A stretch of 64,000 nt of DNA from Prosopocoilus inquinatus. Its lineage: Eukaryota; Arthropoda; Insecta; Coleoptera; Lucanidae. The stretch covers positions 16,337,806-16,401,805 of the forward strand of contig CM069875.1 in assembly GCA_036172665.1 (NCBI GenBank), read 5' to 3'. Positions 12,104-26,131 of this stretch are shown one piece after another. Below the pieces are notes generated by a model. The model worked only from the letters and a program-made list of their open reading frames with translations, was not told where the DNA came from and made no database searches. Position numbers and translations under genes: made by a program. The stretch's first letter is position 1. Every line of letters begins with the position of its first letter.

Positions 12104-12460
12104 GTTATTTGACGTTTGGATGGACTCCAGTAACTCTGATGTGAGATACGAAATTATCGGACGCAGCAGAAGCTGGAAATAGTTTTAAATGAAACAACAC
12201 GCATTAGCGTTGTTCCTGTGATGTATCTAATCGATCCTTACTTATCTAACATGTTATTTAACGTTTGGATGGACTCCAGTAAGTCTGAGGTGAGATACAA
12301 AGTTTTTGGACGCAGCAGGAGCTGGAAATAGTTTTAAACGAAACAACACGTATTAGCGTTGTTCCTGTGATGTACCTAATCGATCCTTACTTATCTAACA
12401 TGTTATTTGGCGTTTCGATGGACTCCAGTAACTTTGATGTGAGATACGAAATTTTCGGAC
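12104..12460. repeat. Off-register 357-bp duplication, left copy
   Basis: The segment starts inside an E unit at GTTATTTGAC, runs through F, and ends inside G at TTCGGAC. Its length is 357 bp, which is two monomers plus 59 bp. Uniquely in this window, a copy of this segment is joined to itself out of monomer phase (see 12,461). Compared by eye, the two copies differ at one position: GTACCTAAT here against GTATCTAAT. Confidence 0.93.
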
Positions 12461-12817
12461 GTTATTTGACGTTTGGATGGACTCCAGTAACTCTGATGTG
12501 AGATACGAAATTATCGGACGCAGCAGAAGCTGGAAATAGTTTTAAATGAAACAACACGCATTAGCGTTGTTCCTGTGATGTATCTAATCGATCCTTACTT
12601 ATCTAACATGTTATTTAACGTTTGGATGGACTCCAGTAAGTCTGAGGTGAGATACAAAGTTTTTGGACGCAGCAGGAGCTGGAAATAGTTTTAAACGAAA
12701 CAACACGTATTAGCGTTGTTCCTGTGATGTATCTAATCGATCCTTACTTATCTAACATGTTATTTGGCGTTTCGATGGACTCCAGTAACTTTGATGTGAG
12801 ATACGAAATTTTCGGAC
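12461..12817. repeat. Off-register 357-bp duplication, right copy
   Basis: At 12,460/12,461 TTCGGAC is followed directly by GTTATTTGACG, skipping GCAGCAG through the next unit's ATCTAACAT. The right copy ends at the same TTCGGAC, then continues normally into GCAGCAGATGCTGG. At most one base (G) of microhomology exists at the join. The insertion shifts the monomer phase of everything downstream by 59 bp, and the partial unit left at the join is the only truncated monomer inside the window. Confidence 0.93.
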
Positions 12818-13619
12818 GCAGCAGATGCTGGAAATAGTTTTAAACGAAACAACACGCATTAGCGTTGTTCCTGTGATGTATCTAATCGATCCTTACTCAT
12901 CTATCATGTTATTTGGCGTTTCGATGGACTCCAGTAACTCTGATGTGAGATACGACGTTTTCGGACGCAGCTGAAGCTGGAAATAGTTTTAAACGAAACA
13001 ACACGCATTAGCGTTGTTCCTGTGATGTATCTAATCGATCCTTACCCATCTATCATGTTATTTGACGTTTGGATGACCTCCAGTAACTCTGATGTGAGAT
13101 ACGAAATTACCGGACGCAGCAGAAGCTGGAAATAGTTTTAAATGAAACAACACGCATTAGCGTTGTTCCTGTGATGTATCTAATCGATCCTTACTCATCT
13201 ATCATGTTATTTGACGTTTGGACGGACTCCAGTAACTCTGATGAGAGATACAAAGTTCTCGGACGCAGTAGAAGCTGGAAATAGTTTTGAACGAAACAAC
13301 ACGTATTAGCGTTGTTCCTGTGATGTATCTAATCGATCCTTACTTATCTAACATGTTATTTGACGTTTGGATGGACTCCAGTAACTCTGATGTGAGATAC
13401 GAAATTATCGGACGCAGCAGAAGCTGGAAATAGTTTTAAATGAAACAACACGCATTAGCGTTGTTCCTGTGATGTATCTAATCGATCCTTACCCATCTAT
13501 CATGTTATTTGACGTTTGGATGACCTCCAGTAACTCTGATGTGAGATACGAAATTACCGGACGCAGCAGGAGCTGGAAATAGTTTTAAACGAAACAACAC
13601 GTATTAGCGTTGTTCCTGT
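12726..13619. repeat. Six-monomer (894-bp) tandem repeat, copy 1
   Basis: G, H-like (CAGCTGAAGC), CTTACCCATC, B-like, M-like, CTTACCCATC: the same six-unit order follows at 13,620. Offset 894 bp. The last unit switches at its 3' part to CAGGAGCTGG with a TAAACG tail, where copy 2 has CAGAAGCTGG with TAAATG, so the exchange point lies near 13,566. This is a short tandem copy of the front of the long series that starts at 13,620. Confidence 0.85.
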
Positions 13620-16600
13620 GATGTATCTAATCGATCCTTACTTATCTAACATGTTATTTGGCGTTTCGATGGACTCCAGTAACTTTGATGTGAGATACGA
13701 AATTTTCGGACGCAGCAGATGCTGGAAATAGTTTTAAACGAAACAACACGCATTAGCGTTGTTCCTGTGATGTATCTAATCGATCCTTACTCATCTATCA
13801 TGTTATTTGGCGTTTCGATGGACTCCAGTAACTCTGATGTGAGATACGACGTTTTCGGACGCAGCTGAAGCTGGAAATAGTTTTAAACGAAACAACACGC
13901 ATTAGCGTTGTTCCTGTGATGTATCTAATCGATCCTTACCCATCTATCATGTTATTTGACGTTTGGATGACCTCCAGTAACTCTGATGTGAGATACGAAA
14001 TTACCGGACGCAGCAGAAGCTGGAAATAGTTTTAAATGAAACAACACGCATTAGCGTTGTTCCTGTGATGTATCTAATCGATCCTTACTCATCTATCATG
14101 TTATTTGACGTTTGGACGGACTCCAGTAACTCTGATGAGAGATACAAAGTTCTCGGACGCAGTAGAAGCTGGAAATAGTTTTGAACGAAACAACACGTAT
14201 TAGCGTTGTTCCTGTGATGTATCTAATCGATCCTTACTTATCTAACATGTTATTTGACGTTTGGATGGACTCCAGTAACTCTGATGTGAGATACGAAATT
14301 ATCGGACGCAGCAGAAGCTGGAAATAGTTTTAAATGAAACAACACGCATTAGCGTTGTTCCTGTGATGTATCTAATCGATCCTTACCCATCTATCATGTT
14401 ATTTGACGTTTGGATGACCTCCAGTAACTCTGATGTGAGATACGAAATTACCGGACGCAGCAGAAGCTGGAAATAGTTTTAAATGAAACAACACGCATTA
14501 GCGTTGTTCCTGTGATGTATCTAATCGATCCTTACTCATCTATCATGTTATTTGACGTTTCGATGGACTCTAGTAACTCTGATGTGAGATACGAAGTTTT
14601 TGGACGCAGCAGGAGCTGGAATTAATTTTAAACGAAACAACACGTATTAGCGTTGTTCCTGTGATGTATCTAATCGATCCTTACTTAACTAACATGTTAT
14701 TTGATGTTTGGATGGACTCCAGTAACTTTGATGTGAGATACGACGTTTTCGGACGCAGCTGATGCTGGAAATAGTTTTAAACGAAACAACACGTATTAGC
14801 CTTGTTCCTGTGATGTATCTAATCGATCCTTACTCATCTATCATGTTATTTGACGTTTGAATGGACTCCAGTAACTCTGATGTGAGATACAAAGTTCTCG
14901 GACCCAGCAGAAGCTGGAAATAGTTTTGAACGAAACAACACGTATTCGTCTTGTTCCTGTGATGTATCTAATCGATCCTTACTCATCTATCATGTTATTT
15001 GACGCTTGAATGGACTCCAGTAACTCTGATGTGAGATACAAAGTTCTCGGACGCAGCAGAAGCTGGAAATAGTTTTGAACGAAACAACACGTATTCGTCT
15101 TGTTCTTGTGATGTATCTAATCGATCCTTACTTATCTATCATGTTATTTGACGTTTGGATGGACTCCAGTAACTCTGATGTGAGATACGAAATTATCGGA
15201 CGCAGCAGAAGCTGGAAACAGTTTTAAATGAAACAACACGCATTAGCGTTGTTCCTGTGATGTATCTAATCGATCCTTACTCATCTATCATGTTACTTGA
15301 CTTTTGGATGGACTCCAGTAACTCTGAAGTGAGATACGAAGTTCTCGGACGCAGCTGAAGCTGGAAATAGTTTTAAACGAAACAACACGCATTAGCGTTG
15401 TTCCTGTGATGTATCCAATCGATCCTTACTCATCTATCATGTTATTTGACGTTTGGATGACCTCCAGTAACTCTGAAGTGAGATACGAAGTTCTCGGACG
15501 CAGCTGAAGCTGGAAATAGTTTTAAACGAAACAACACGCATTAGCGTTGTTCCTGTGATGTATCTAATCGATCCTTACTCATCTATCATGTTATTTGACA
15601 TTTCGATGGACTCTAGTAACTCCGATGTGAGATACGAAGTTTTTGGACGCAGCAGGAGCTGGAAATAGTTTTGAACGAAACAACACGTATTAGCGTTGTT
15701 CCTGTGATGTATCTAATCGATCCTTACTTAGCTACTATGTTATTTGACGTTTCGATGGACTCCAGTAACTCTAATGTGAGATACGAAATTTTCGGACGCA
15801 GCAGCAGCTGGAAATAGTTTTAAACGAAACAACACATATTAACGTTGTTCCTGTGATGTAACTAATCGATCCTTACTCATCTATCATGTTATTTGACGTT
15901 TGGACGGACTCCAGTAACTCTGATGAGAGATACAAAGTTCTCGGACGCAGTAGAAGCTGGAAATAGTTTTGAACGAAACAACACGTATTAGCGTTGTTCC
16001 TGTGATGTATCTAAACGATCCTTACTTATCTAACATGTTATTTGACGTTTGGATGGACTCCAGTAAGTCTGATGTGAGATACAAAGTTTTTGGACGCAGC
16101 AGGAGCTGGAAATAGTTTTAAAAGAAACAACACGTATTAGCGTTGTTCCTGTGCTGTATCTAATCGATCCTTACTCATCTATAATGTTATTTGGCGTTTC
16201 GATGGACTCCAGTAGCTCTGATGTGAGATACGACGTTTTCGGACGCAGCAGAAGCTGGAAATAGTTTTAAACGAAACAACACATATTAGCGTTGTTCCTG
16301 TGATGTATCTAAACGATCCTTACTTATCTAACATGTTATTTGACGTTTGGATGGACTCCAGTAACTCTGATGTGAGATACGAAATTATCGGACGCAGCAG
16401 AAGCTGGAAATAGTTTTAAATGAAACAACACGCATTAGCGTTGTTCCTGTGATGTATCTAATCGATCCTTACTTATCTAACATGTTATTTGACGTTTGGA
16501 TGGACTCCAGTAAGTCTGAGGTGAGATACAAAGTTTTTGGACGCAGCAGGAGCTGGAAATAGTTTTAAACGAAACAACACGTATTAGCGTTGTTCCTGTG

Positions 16601-16679
16601 ATGTATCTAATCGATCCTTACTTATCTAACATGTTATTTGGCGTTTCGATGGACTCCAGTAACTTTGATGTGAGATACG
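13620..16679. repeat. Long higher-order series, copy 2 (about 3.06 kb)
   Basis: Twenty-one units: G 13,620; H-like; CTTACCCATC; B-like; M-like; CTTACCCATC 14,365; I 14,514; J 14,663 (CTTAACTAAC); K; L; M; N 15,259; O; P 15,557; A 15,706; B; C; D; E; F 16,451; G 16,600. It corresponds to 7,005-10,213 without that copy's extra unit. The part from I onward is also seen at 29,704-31,938, where N is missing. Confidence 0.85.
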
Positions 16680-18983
16680 AAATTTTCGGACGCAGCAGAT
16701 GCTGGAAATAGTTTTAAACGAAACAACACGCATTAGCGTTGTTCCTGTGATGTAACTAATCGATCCTTACTCATCTATCATGTTATTTGGCGTTTCGATG
16801 GACTCCAGTAACTCTGATGTGAGATACGACGTTTTCGGACGCAGCAGAAGCTGGAAATAGTTTTAAATGAAACAACACGCTTTAGCGTTGTTCCTGTGAT
16901 GTATCTAATCGATCCTTACTCATCTATCATGTTATTTGACGTTTCGATGGACTCTAGTAACTCCGATGTGAGATACGAAGTTTTTGGACGCAGCAGGAGC
17001 TGGAAATAGTTTTGAACGAAACAACACGTATTAGCGTTGTTCCTGTGATGTATCTAATCGATCCTTACTTAGCTACTATGTTATTTGACGTTTCGATGGA
17101 CTCCAGTAACTCTAATGTGAGATACGAAATTTTCGGACGCAGCAGCAGCTGGAAATAGTTTTAAACGAAACAACACATATTAGCGTTGTTCCTGTGATGT
17201 AACTAATCGATCCTTACTCATCTATCATGTTATTTGACGTTTGGACGGACTCCAGTAACTCTGATGAGAGATACAAAGTTCTCGGACGCAGTAGAAGCTG
17301 GAAATAGTTTTGAACGAAACAACACGTATTAGCGTTGTTCCTGTGATGTATCTAAACGATCCTTACTTATCTAACATGTTATTTGACGTTTGGATGGACT
17401 CCAGTAAGTCTGATGTGAGATACAAAGTTTTTGGACGCAGCAGGAGCTGGAAATAGTTTTAAACGAAACAACACGTATTAGCGTTGTTCCTGTGCTGTAT
17501 CTAATCGATCCTTACTCATCTATAATGTTATTTGGCGTTTCGATGGACTCCAGTAGCTCTGATGTGAGATACGACGTTTTCGGACGCAGCAGAAGCTGGA
17601 AATAGTTTTAAACGAAACAACACGCATTAGCGTTGTTCCTGTGATGTATCTAAACGATCCTTACTTATCTAACATGTTATTTGACGTTTGGATGGACTCC
17701 AGTAACTCTGATGTGAGATACGAAATTATCGGACGCAGCAGAAGCTGGAAATAGTTTTAAATGAAACAACACGCATTAGCGTTGTTCCTGTGATGTATCT
17801 AATCGATCCTTACTCATCTATCATGTTATTTGACGTTTCGATGGACTCTAGTAACTCTGATGTGAGATACGAAGTTTTTGGACGCAGCAGGAGCTGGAAT
17901 TAATTTTAAACGAAACAACACGTATTAGCGTTGTTCCTGTGATGTATCTAATCGATCCTTACTTATCTAACATGTTATTTGATGTTTGGATGGACTCCAG
18001 TAACTTTGATGTGAGATACGACGTTTTCGGACGCAGCTGATGCTGGAAATAGTTTTAAACGAAACAACACGTATTAGCCTTGTTCCTGTGATGTATCTAA
18101 TCGATCCTTACTCATCTATCATGTTATTTGACGTTTGAATGGACTCCAGTAACTCTGATGTGAGATACAAAGTTCTCGGACCCAGCAGAAGCTGGAAATA
18201 GTTTTGAACGAAACAACACGTATTCGTCTTGTTCCTGTGATGTATCTAATCGATCCTTACTCATCTATCATGTTATTTGACGCTTGAATGGACTCCAGTA
18301 ACTCTGATGTGAGATACAAAGTTCTCGGACGCAGCAGAAGCTGGAAATAGTTTTGAACGAAACAACACGTATTCGTCTTGTTCTTGTGATGTATCTAATC
18401 GATCCTTACTTATCTATCATGTTATTTGACGTTTGGATGGACTCCAGTAACTCTGAGGTGAGATACGAAATTATCGGACGCAGCAGAAGCTGGAAATAGT
18501 TTTAAACGAAACAACACGTATTAGCGTTGTTCCTGTGATGTATCTAATCGATCCTTACTTATCTAACATGTTATTTGGCGTTTCGATGGACTCCAGTAAC
18601 TTTGATGTGAGATACGAAATTTTCGGACGCAGCAGATGCTGGAAATAGTTTTAAACGAAACAACACGCATTAGCGTTGTTCCTGTGATGTATCTAATCGA
18701 TCCTTACTCATCTATCATGTTACTTGGCGTTTCGATGGACTCCAGTAACTCTGATGTGAGATACGACGTTTTCGGACGCAGCAGAAGCTGGAAATAGTTT
18801 TAAATGAAACAACACGCTTTAGCGTTGTTCCTGTGATGTATCTAATCGATCCTTACTCATCTATCATGTTATTTGACGTTTCGATGGACTCTAGTAACTC
18901 CGATGTGAGATACGAAGTTTTTGGACGCAGCAGGAGCTGGAAATAGTTTTGAACGAAACAACACGTATTAGCGTTGTTCCTGT
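16680..18983. repeat. H-T-A-B-C-D-E-I-J-K-L-M-G-H-T run
   Basis: H (16,749) and T (16,898) lead into the cassette at 17,047, then I (17,792), J, K (GGACCCAGC), L, M (GTGAGGTGAG variant), G, H with TTACTTGG, and T (18,835). The run from I corresponds to 22,856 onward (AATTAAT at 17,898 and 22,962). Compared with the long series, the N, O and P units are missing and M is joined straight to G, so this is a rearranged version. Confidence 0.75.
17047..17791. repeat. A-B-C-D-E five-monomer cassette (example copy)
   Basis: Five subtypes in fixed order, 745 bp. Other intact copies start at 9,240, 11,475, 15,706, 20,770, 22,111, 25,089, 30,747, 37,152, 53,989, 55,777 and 59,204. Copies with a 2-bp deletion in A start at 18,984 and 28,067. 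Shortened or altered versions are at 6,260 (B-E), 43,410 (last unit mosaic) and 48,029 (A-D only). A is almost always preceded by T or P. B and C are joined by a GTATTAGCG tail and D is always marked by GTGCTGTATC. This is the most widespread ordered module in the window. Confidence 0.85.
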
Positions 18984-19726
18984 GATGTATCTAATCGATC
19001 CTTACTTAGCTACTATGTTATTTGACGTTTCGATGGACTCCAGTAACTCTAATGTGAGATACGAAATTTTCGGACGCAGCAGATGCTGGAAATAGTTTTA
19101 AACGAAACAACACATTAGCGTTGTTCCTGTGATGTAACTAATCGATCCTTACTCATCTATCATGTTATTTGACGTTTGGACGGACTCCAGTAACTCTGAT
19201 GAGAGATACAAAGTTCTCGGACGCAGTAGAAGCTGGAAATAGTTTTGAACGAAACAACACGTATTAGCGTTGTTCCTGTGATATATCTAAACGATCCTTA
19301 CTTATCTAACATGTTATTTGACGTTTGGATGGACTCCAGTAAGTCTGATGTGATATACAAAGTTTTTGGACGCAGCAGGAGCTGGAAATAGTTTTAAACG
19401 AAACAACACGTATTAGCGTTGTTCCTGTGCTGTATCTAATCGATCCTTACTCATCTATAATGTTATTTGGCGTTTCGATGGACTCCAGTAGCTCTGATGT
19501 GAGATACGACGTTTTCGGACGCAGCAGAAGCTGGAAATAGTTTTAAACGAAACAACACGCATTAGCGTTGTTCCTGTGATGTATCTAAACGATCCTTACT
19601 TATCTAACATGTTATTTGACGTTTGGATGGACTCCAGTAACTCTGATGTGAGATACGAAATTATCGGACGCAGCAGAAGCTGGAAATAGTTTTAAATGAA
19701 GCAACACGCATTAGCGTTGTTCCTGT
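18984..19726. repeat. A-B-C-D-E cassette with 2-bp deletion in A
   Basis: The A unit has CAGATGCTGG and ends ACACATTAGCG instead of ACACATATTAGCG, a loss of two bases near 19,111. The same deletion occurs near 24,473, 28,194 and 33,109, each time in an A-type unit right after T. The C unit here has GATATATC and GTGATATAC, shared only with the copy near 24.64 kb, so the 18.4-19.4 and 23.75-24.76 kb segments are duplicates (offset 5,362 bp, or 36 monomers minus 2 bp). Confidence 0.8.
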
Positions 19727-22700
19727 GATGTATCTAATCGATCCTTACTTATCTAACATGTTATTTGACGTTTGGATGGACTCCAGTAAGTCGGATGTGA
19801 GATACAAAGTTTTTGGACGCAGCAGGAGCTGGAAATAGTTTTAAACGAAACAACACGTATTAGCGTTGTTCCTGTGATGTATCTAATCGATCCTTACTCA
19901 TCTATAATGTTATTTGACGTTTGGATGGACTCCAGTAAGTCTGATGTGAGATACAAAGTTCTCGGACGCAGCAGAAGCTGGAAATAGTTTTGAACGAAAC
20001 AACACGTATTCGTCTTGTTCCTGTGATGTATCTAATCGATCCTTACTCATCTATCATGTTATTTGACGCTTGAATGGACTCCAGTAACTCTGATGTGAGA
20101 TACAAAGTTCTCGGACGCAGCAGAAGCTGGAAATAGTTTTGAACGAAACAACACGTATTCGTCTTGTTCTTGTGATGTATCTAATCGATCCTTACTTATC
20201 TATCATGTTATTTGACGTTTGGATGGACTCCAGTAACTCTGATGTGAGATACGAAATTATCGGACGCAGCAGAAGCTGGAAACAGTTTTAAATGAAACAA
20301 CACGCATTAGCGTTGTTCCTGTGATGTATCTAATCGATCCTTACTCATCTATAATGTTACTTGACTTTTGGATGGACTCCAGTAACTCTGAAGTGAGATA
20401 CGAAGTTCTCGGACGCAGCTGAAGCTGGAAATAGTTTTAAACGAAACAACACGCATTAGCGTTGTTCCTGTGATGTATCTAATCGATCCTTACTCATCTA
20501 TCATGTTATTTGACGTTTGGATGACCTCCAGTAACTCTGAAGTGAGATACGAAGTTCTCGGACGCAGCTGAAGCTGGAAATAGTTTTAAACGAAACAACA
20601 CGCATTAGCGTTGTTCCTGTGATGTATCTAATCGATCCTTACTCATCTATCATGTTATTTGACATTTCGATGGACTCTAGTAACTCCGATGTGAGATACG
20701 AAGTTTTTGGACGCAGCAGGAGCTGGAAATAGTTTTGAACGAAACAACACGTATTAGCGTTGTTCCTGTGATGTATCTAATCGATCCTTACTTAGCTACT
20801 ATGTTATTTGACGTTTCGATGGACTCCAGTAACTCTAATGTGAGATACGAAATTTTCGGACGCAGCAGCAGCTGGAAATAGTTTTAAACGAAACAACACA
20901 TATTAGCGTTGTTCCTGTGATGTAACTAATCGATCCTTACTCATCTGTCATGTTATTTGACGTTTGGACGGACTCCAGTAACTCTGATGAGAGATACAAA
21001 GTTCTCGGACGCAGTAGAAGCTGGAAATAGTTTTGAACGAAACAACACGTATTAGCGTTGTTCCTGTGATGTATCTAAACGATCCTTACTTATCTAACAT
21101 GTTATTTGACGTTTGGATGGACTCCAGTAAGTCTGATGTGAGATACAAAGTTTTTGGACGCAGCAGGAGCTGGAAATAGTTTTAAACGAAACAACACGTA
21201 TTAGCGTTGTTCCTGTGCTGTATCTAATCGATCCTTACTCATCTATAATGTTATTTGGCGTTTCGATGGACTCCAGTAGCTCTGATGTGAGATACGACGT
21301 TTTCGGACGCAGCAGAAGCTGGAAATAGTTTTAAACGAAACAACACGCATTAGCGTTGTTCCTGTGATGTATCTAAACGATCCTTACTTATCTAACATGT
21401 TATTTGACGTTTGGATGGACTCCAGTAACTCTGATGTGAGATACGAAATTATCGGACGCAGCAGAAGCTGGAAATAGTTTTAAATGAAGCAACACGCATT
21501 AGCGTTGTTCCTGTGATGTATCTAATCGATCCTTACTTATCTAACATGTTATTTGACGTTTGGATGGACTCCAGTAAGTCGGATGTGAGATACAAAGTTC
21601 TCGGACGCAGCAGAAGCTGGAAATAGTTTTGAACGAAACAACACGTATTCGTCTTGTTCCTGTGATGTATCTAATCGATCCTTACTTATCTAACATGTTA
21701 TTTGGCGTTTCGATGGACTCCAGTAACTTTGATGTGAGATACGAAATTTTCGGACGCAGCAGATGCTGGAAATAGTTTTAAACGAAACAACACGCATTAG
21801 CGTTGTTCCTGTGATGTATCTAATCGATCCTTACTCATCTATCATGTTATTTGGCGTTTCGATGGACTCCAGTAACTCTGATGTGAGATACGACGTTTTC
21901 GGACGCAGCAGAAGCTGGAAATAGTTTTAAATGAAACAACACGCTTTAGCGTTGTTCCTGTGATGTATCTAATCGATCCTTACTCATCTATCATGTTATT
22001 TGACGTTTCGATGGACTCTAGTAACTCCGATGTGAGATACGAAGTTTTTGGACGCAGCAGGAGCTGGAAATAGTTTTGAACGAAACAACACGTATTAGCG
22101 TTGTTCCTGTGATGTATCTAATCGATCCTTACTTAGCTACTATGTTATTTGACGTTTCGATGGACTCCAGTAACTCTAATGTGAGATACGAAATTTTCGG
22201 ACGCAGCAGCAGCTGGAAATAGTTTTAAACGAAACAACACATATTAGCGTTGTTCCTGTGATGTAACTAATCGATCCTTACTCATCTATCATGTTATTTG
22301 ACGCTTGGACGGACTCCAGTAACTCTGATGAGAGATACAAAGTTCTCGGACGCAGTAGAAGCTGGAAATAGTTTTGAACGAAACAACACGTATTAGCGTT
22401 GTTCCTGTGATGTATCTAAACGATCCTTACTTATCTAACATGTTATTTGACGTTTGGATGGACTCCAGTAAGTCTGATGTGAGATACAAAGTTTTTGGAC
22501 GCAGCAGGAGCTGGAAATAGTTTTAAACGAAACAACACGTATTAGCGTTGTTCCTGTGCTGTATCTAATCGATCCTTACTCATCTATAATGTTATTTGGC
22601 GTTTCGATGGACTCCAGTAGCTCTGATGTGAGATACGACGTTTTCGGACGCAGCAGAAGCTGGAAATAGTTTTAAACGAAACAACACGCATTAGCGTTGT

Positions 22701-22855
22701 TCCTGTGATGTATCTAAACGATCCTTACTTATCTAACATGTTATTTGACGTTTGGATGGACTCCAGTAACTCTGATGTGAGATACGAAATTATCGGACGC
22801 AGCAGAAGCTGGAAATAGTTTTAAATGAAACAACACGCATTAGCGTTGTTCCTGT
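19727..22855. repeat. F-L-M-N-O-P-A-B-C-D-E-F-G-H-T-A-B-C-D-E run
   Basis: A unit with CTATAATG and GTAAGTCTG (19,876) leads to L (20,025), M, N, O, P (20,621), a cassette at 20,770, a mosaic F/K unit at 21,515, then G, H, T (21,962) and another cassette at 22,111. The E-to-F junction carries the private change ATGAAGCAAC at 19,701 and 21,489, exactly 1,788 bp (12 monomers) apart, and both following F units have GTCGGATG, so these two segments share a recent ancestor. Confidence 0.75.
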
Positions 22856-25800
22856 GATGTATCTAATCGATCCTTACTCATCTATCATGTTATTTGACGT
22901 TTCGATGGACTCTAGTAACTCTGATGTGAGATACGAAGTTTTTGGACGCAGCAGGAGCTGGAATTAATTTTAAACGAAACAACACGTATTAGCGTTGTTC
23001 CTGTGATGTATCTAATCGATCCTTACTTATCTAACATGTTATTTGATGTTTGGATGGACTCCAGTAACTTTGATGTGAGATACGACGTTTTCGGACGCAG
23101 CTGATGCTGGAAATAGTTTTAAACGAAACAACACGTATTAGCCTTGTTCCTGTGATGTATCTAATCGATCCTTACTCATCTATCATGTTATTTGACGTTT
23201 GAATGGACTCCAGTAACTCTGATGTGAGATACAAAGTTCTCGGACCCAGCAGAAGCTGGAAATAGTTTTGAACGAAACAACACGTATTCGTCTTGTTCCT
23301 GTGATGTATCTAATCGATCCTTACTCATCTATCATGTTATTTGACGTTTGGATGGACTCCAGTAACTCTGAGGTGAGATACGAAATTATCGGACGCAGCA
23401 GAAGCTGGAAATAGTTTTAAACGAAACAACACGTATTAGCGTTGTTCCTGTGATGTATCTAATCGATCCTTACTTATCTAACATGTTATTTGGCGTTTCG
23501 ATGGACTCCAGTAACTTTGATGTGAGATACGACGTTTTCGGACGCAGCTGATGCTGGAAATAGTTTTAAACGAAACAACACGTATTAGCCTTGTTCCTGT
23601 GATGTATCTAATCGATCCTTACTCATCTATCATGTTATTTGACGTTTGAATGGACTCCAGTAACTCTGATGTGAGATACAAAGTTCTCGGACGCAGCAGA
23701 AGCTGGAAATAGTTTTGAACGAAACAACACGTATTCGTCTTGTTCTTGTGATGTATCTAATCGATCCTTACTTATCTATCATGTTATTTGACGTTTGGAT
23801 GGACTCCAGTAACTCTGAGGTGAGATACGAAATTATCGGACGCAGCAGAAGCTGGAAATAGTTTTAAACGAAACAACACGTATTAGCGTTGTTCCTGTGA
23901 TGTATCTAATCGATCCTTACTTATCTAACATGTTATTTGGCGTTTCGATGGACTCCAGTAACTTTGATGTGAGATACGAAATTTTCGGACGCAGCAGATG
24001 CTGGAAATAGTTTTAAACGAAACAACACGCATTAGCGTTGTTCCTGTGATGTATCTAATCGATCCTTACTCATCTATCATGTTACTTGGCGTTTCGATGG
24101 ACTCCAGTAACTCTGATGTGAGATACGACGTTTTCGGACGCAGCAGAAGCTGGAAATAGTTTTAAATGAAACAACACGCTTTAGCGTTGTTCCTGTGATG
24201 TATCTAATCGATCCTTACTCATCTATCATGTTATTTGACGTTTCGATGGACTCTAGTAACTCCGATGTGAGATACGAAGTTTTTGGACGCAGCAGGAGCT
24301 GGAAATAGTTTTGAACGAAACAACACGTATTAGCGTTGTTCCTGTGATGTATCTAATCGATCCTTACTTAGCTACTATGTTATTTGACGTTTCGATGGAC
24401 TCCAGTAACTCTAATGTGAGATACGAAATTTTCGGACGCAGCAGATGCTGGAAATAGTTTTAAACGAAACAACACATTAGCGTTGTTCCTGTGATGTAAC
24501 TAATCGATCCTTACTCATCTATCATGTTATTTGACGTTTGGACGGACTCCAGTAACTCTGATGAGAGATACAAAGTTCTCGGACGCAGTAGAAGCTGGAA
24601 ATAGTTTTGAACGAAACAACACGTATTAGCGTTGTTCCTGTGATATATCTAAACGATCCTTACTTATCTAACATGTTATTTGACGTTTGGATGGACTCCA
24701 GTAAGTCTGATGTGATATACAAAGTTTTTGGACGCAGCAGGAGCTGGAAATAGTTTTAAACGAAACAACACGCATTAGCGTTGTTCCTGTGATGTATCTA
24801 ATCGATCCTTACTCATCTATCATGTTATTTGGCGTTTCGATGGACTCCAGTAACTCTGATGTGAGATACGACGTTTTCGGACGCAGCAGAAGCTGGAAAT
24901 AGTTTTAAATGAAACAACACGCTTTAGCGTTGTTCCTGTGATGTATCTAATCGATCCTTACTCATCTATCATGTTATTTGACGTTTCGATGGACTCTAGT
25001 AACTCCGATGTGAGATACGAAGTTTTTGGACGCAGCAGGAGCTGGAAATAGTTTTGAACGAAACAACACGTATTAGCGTTGTTCCTGTGATGTATCTAAT
25101 CGATCCTTACTTAGCTACTATGTTATTTGACGTTTCGATGGACTCCAGTAACTCTAATGTGAGATACGAAATTTTCGGACGCAGCAGCAGCTGGAAATAG
25201 TTTTAAACGAAACAACACATATTAGCGTTGTTCCTGTGATGTAACTAATCGATCCTTACTCATCTATCATGTTATTTGACGTTTGGACGGACTCCAGTAA
25301 CTCTGATGAGAGATACAAAGTTCTCGGACGCAGTAGAAGCTGGAAATAGTTTTGAACGAAACAACACGTATTAGCGTTGTTCCTGTGATGTATCTAAACG
25401 ATCCTTACTTATCTAACATGTTATTTGACGTTTGGATGGACTCCAGTAAGTCTGATGTGAGATACAAAGTTTTTGGACGCAGCAGGAGCTGGAAATAGTT
25501 TTAAACGAAACAACACGTATTAGCGTTGTTCCTGTGCTGTATCTAATCGATCCTTACTCATCTATAATGTTATTTGGCGTTTCGATGGACTCCAGTAGCT
25601 CTGATGTGAGATACGACGTTTTCGGACGCAGCAGAAGCTGGAAATAGTTTTAAACGAAACAACACGCATTAGCGTTGTTCCTGTGATGTATCTAAACGAT
25701 CCTTACTTATCTAACATGTTATTTGACGTTTGGATGGACTCCAGTAACTCTGATGTGAGATACGAAATTATCGGACGCAGCAGAAGCTGGAAATAGTTTT

Positions 25801-26131
25801 AAATGAAACAACACGCATTAGCGTTGTTCCTGTGATGTATCTAATCGATCCTTACTCATCTATCATGTTATTTGACGTTTCGATGGACTCTAGTAACTCT
25901 GATGTGAGATACGAAGTTTTTGGACGCAGCAGGAGCTGGAATTAATTTTAAACGAAACAACACGTATTAGCGTTGTTCCTGTGATGTATCTAATCGATCC
26001 TTACTTATCTAACATGTTATTTGATGTTTGGATGGACTCCAGTAACTTTGATGTGAGATACGACGTTTTCGGACGCAGCTGATGCTGGAAATAGTTTTAA
26101 ACGAAACAACACGTATTAGCCTTGTTCCTGT
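22856..26131. repeat. Rearranged copy of 17.8-19.4 kb plus a new cassette
   Basis: I (22,856), J and K, then mosaic units: M-like with CTCATCTATC (23,303) and a G-front/J-rear hybrid (23,452). The order then follows the 18.4-19.4 kb segment through G, H (TTACTTGG), T (24,197), A with the 2-bp deletion, B and C with GATATATC. A jump to H and T (24,940) follows, then an A-B-C-D-E cassette (25,089), I (25,834) and J. The two T units are only five monomers minus 2 bp apart. Confidence 0.75.

Noticed and set aside
12440..12480. Transposon insertion at the phase break
   Set aside because: The sequence on both sides is satellite and the join is explained exactly by a 357-bp tandem duplication, with no foreign DNA, terminal repeats or target-site duplication.
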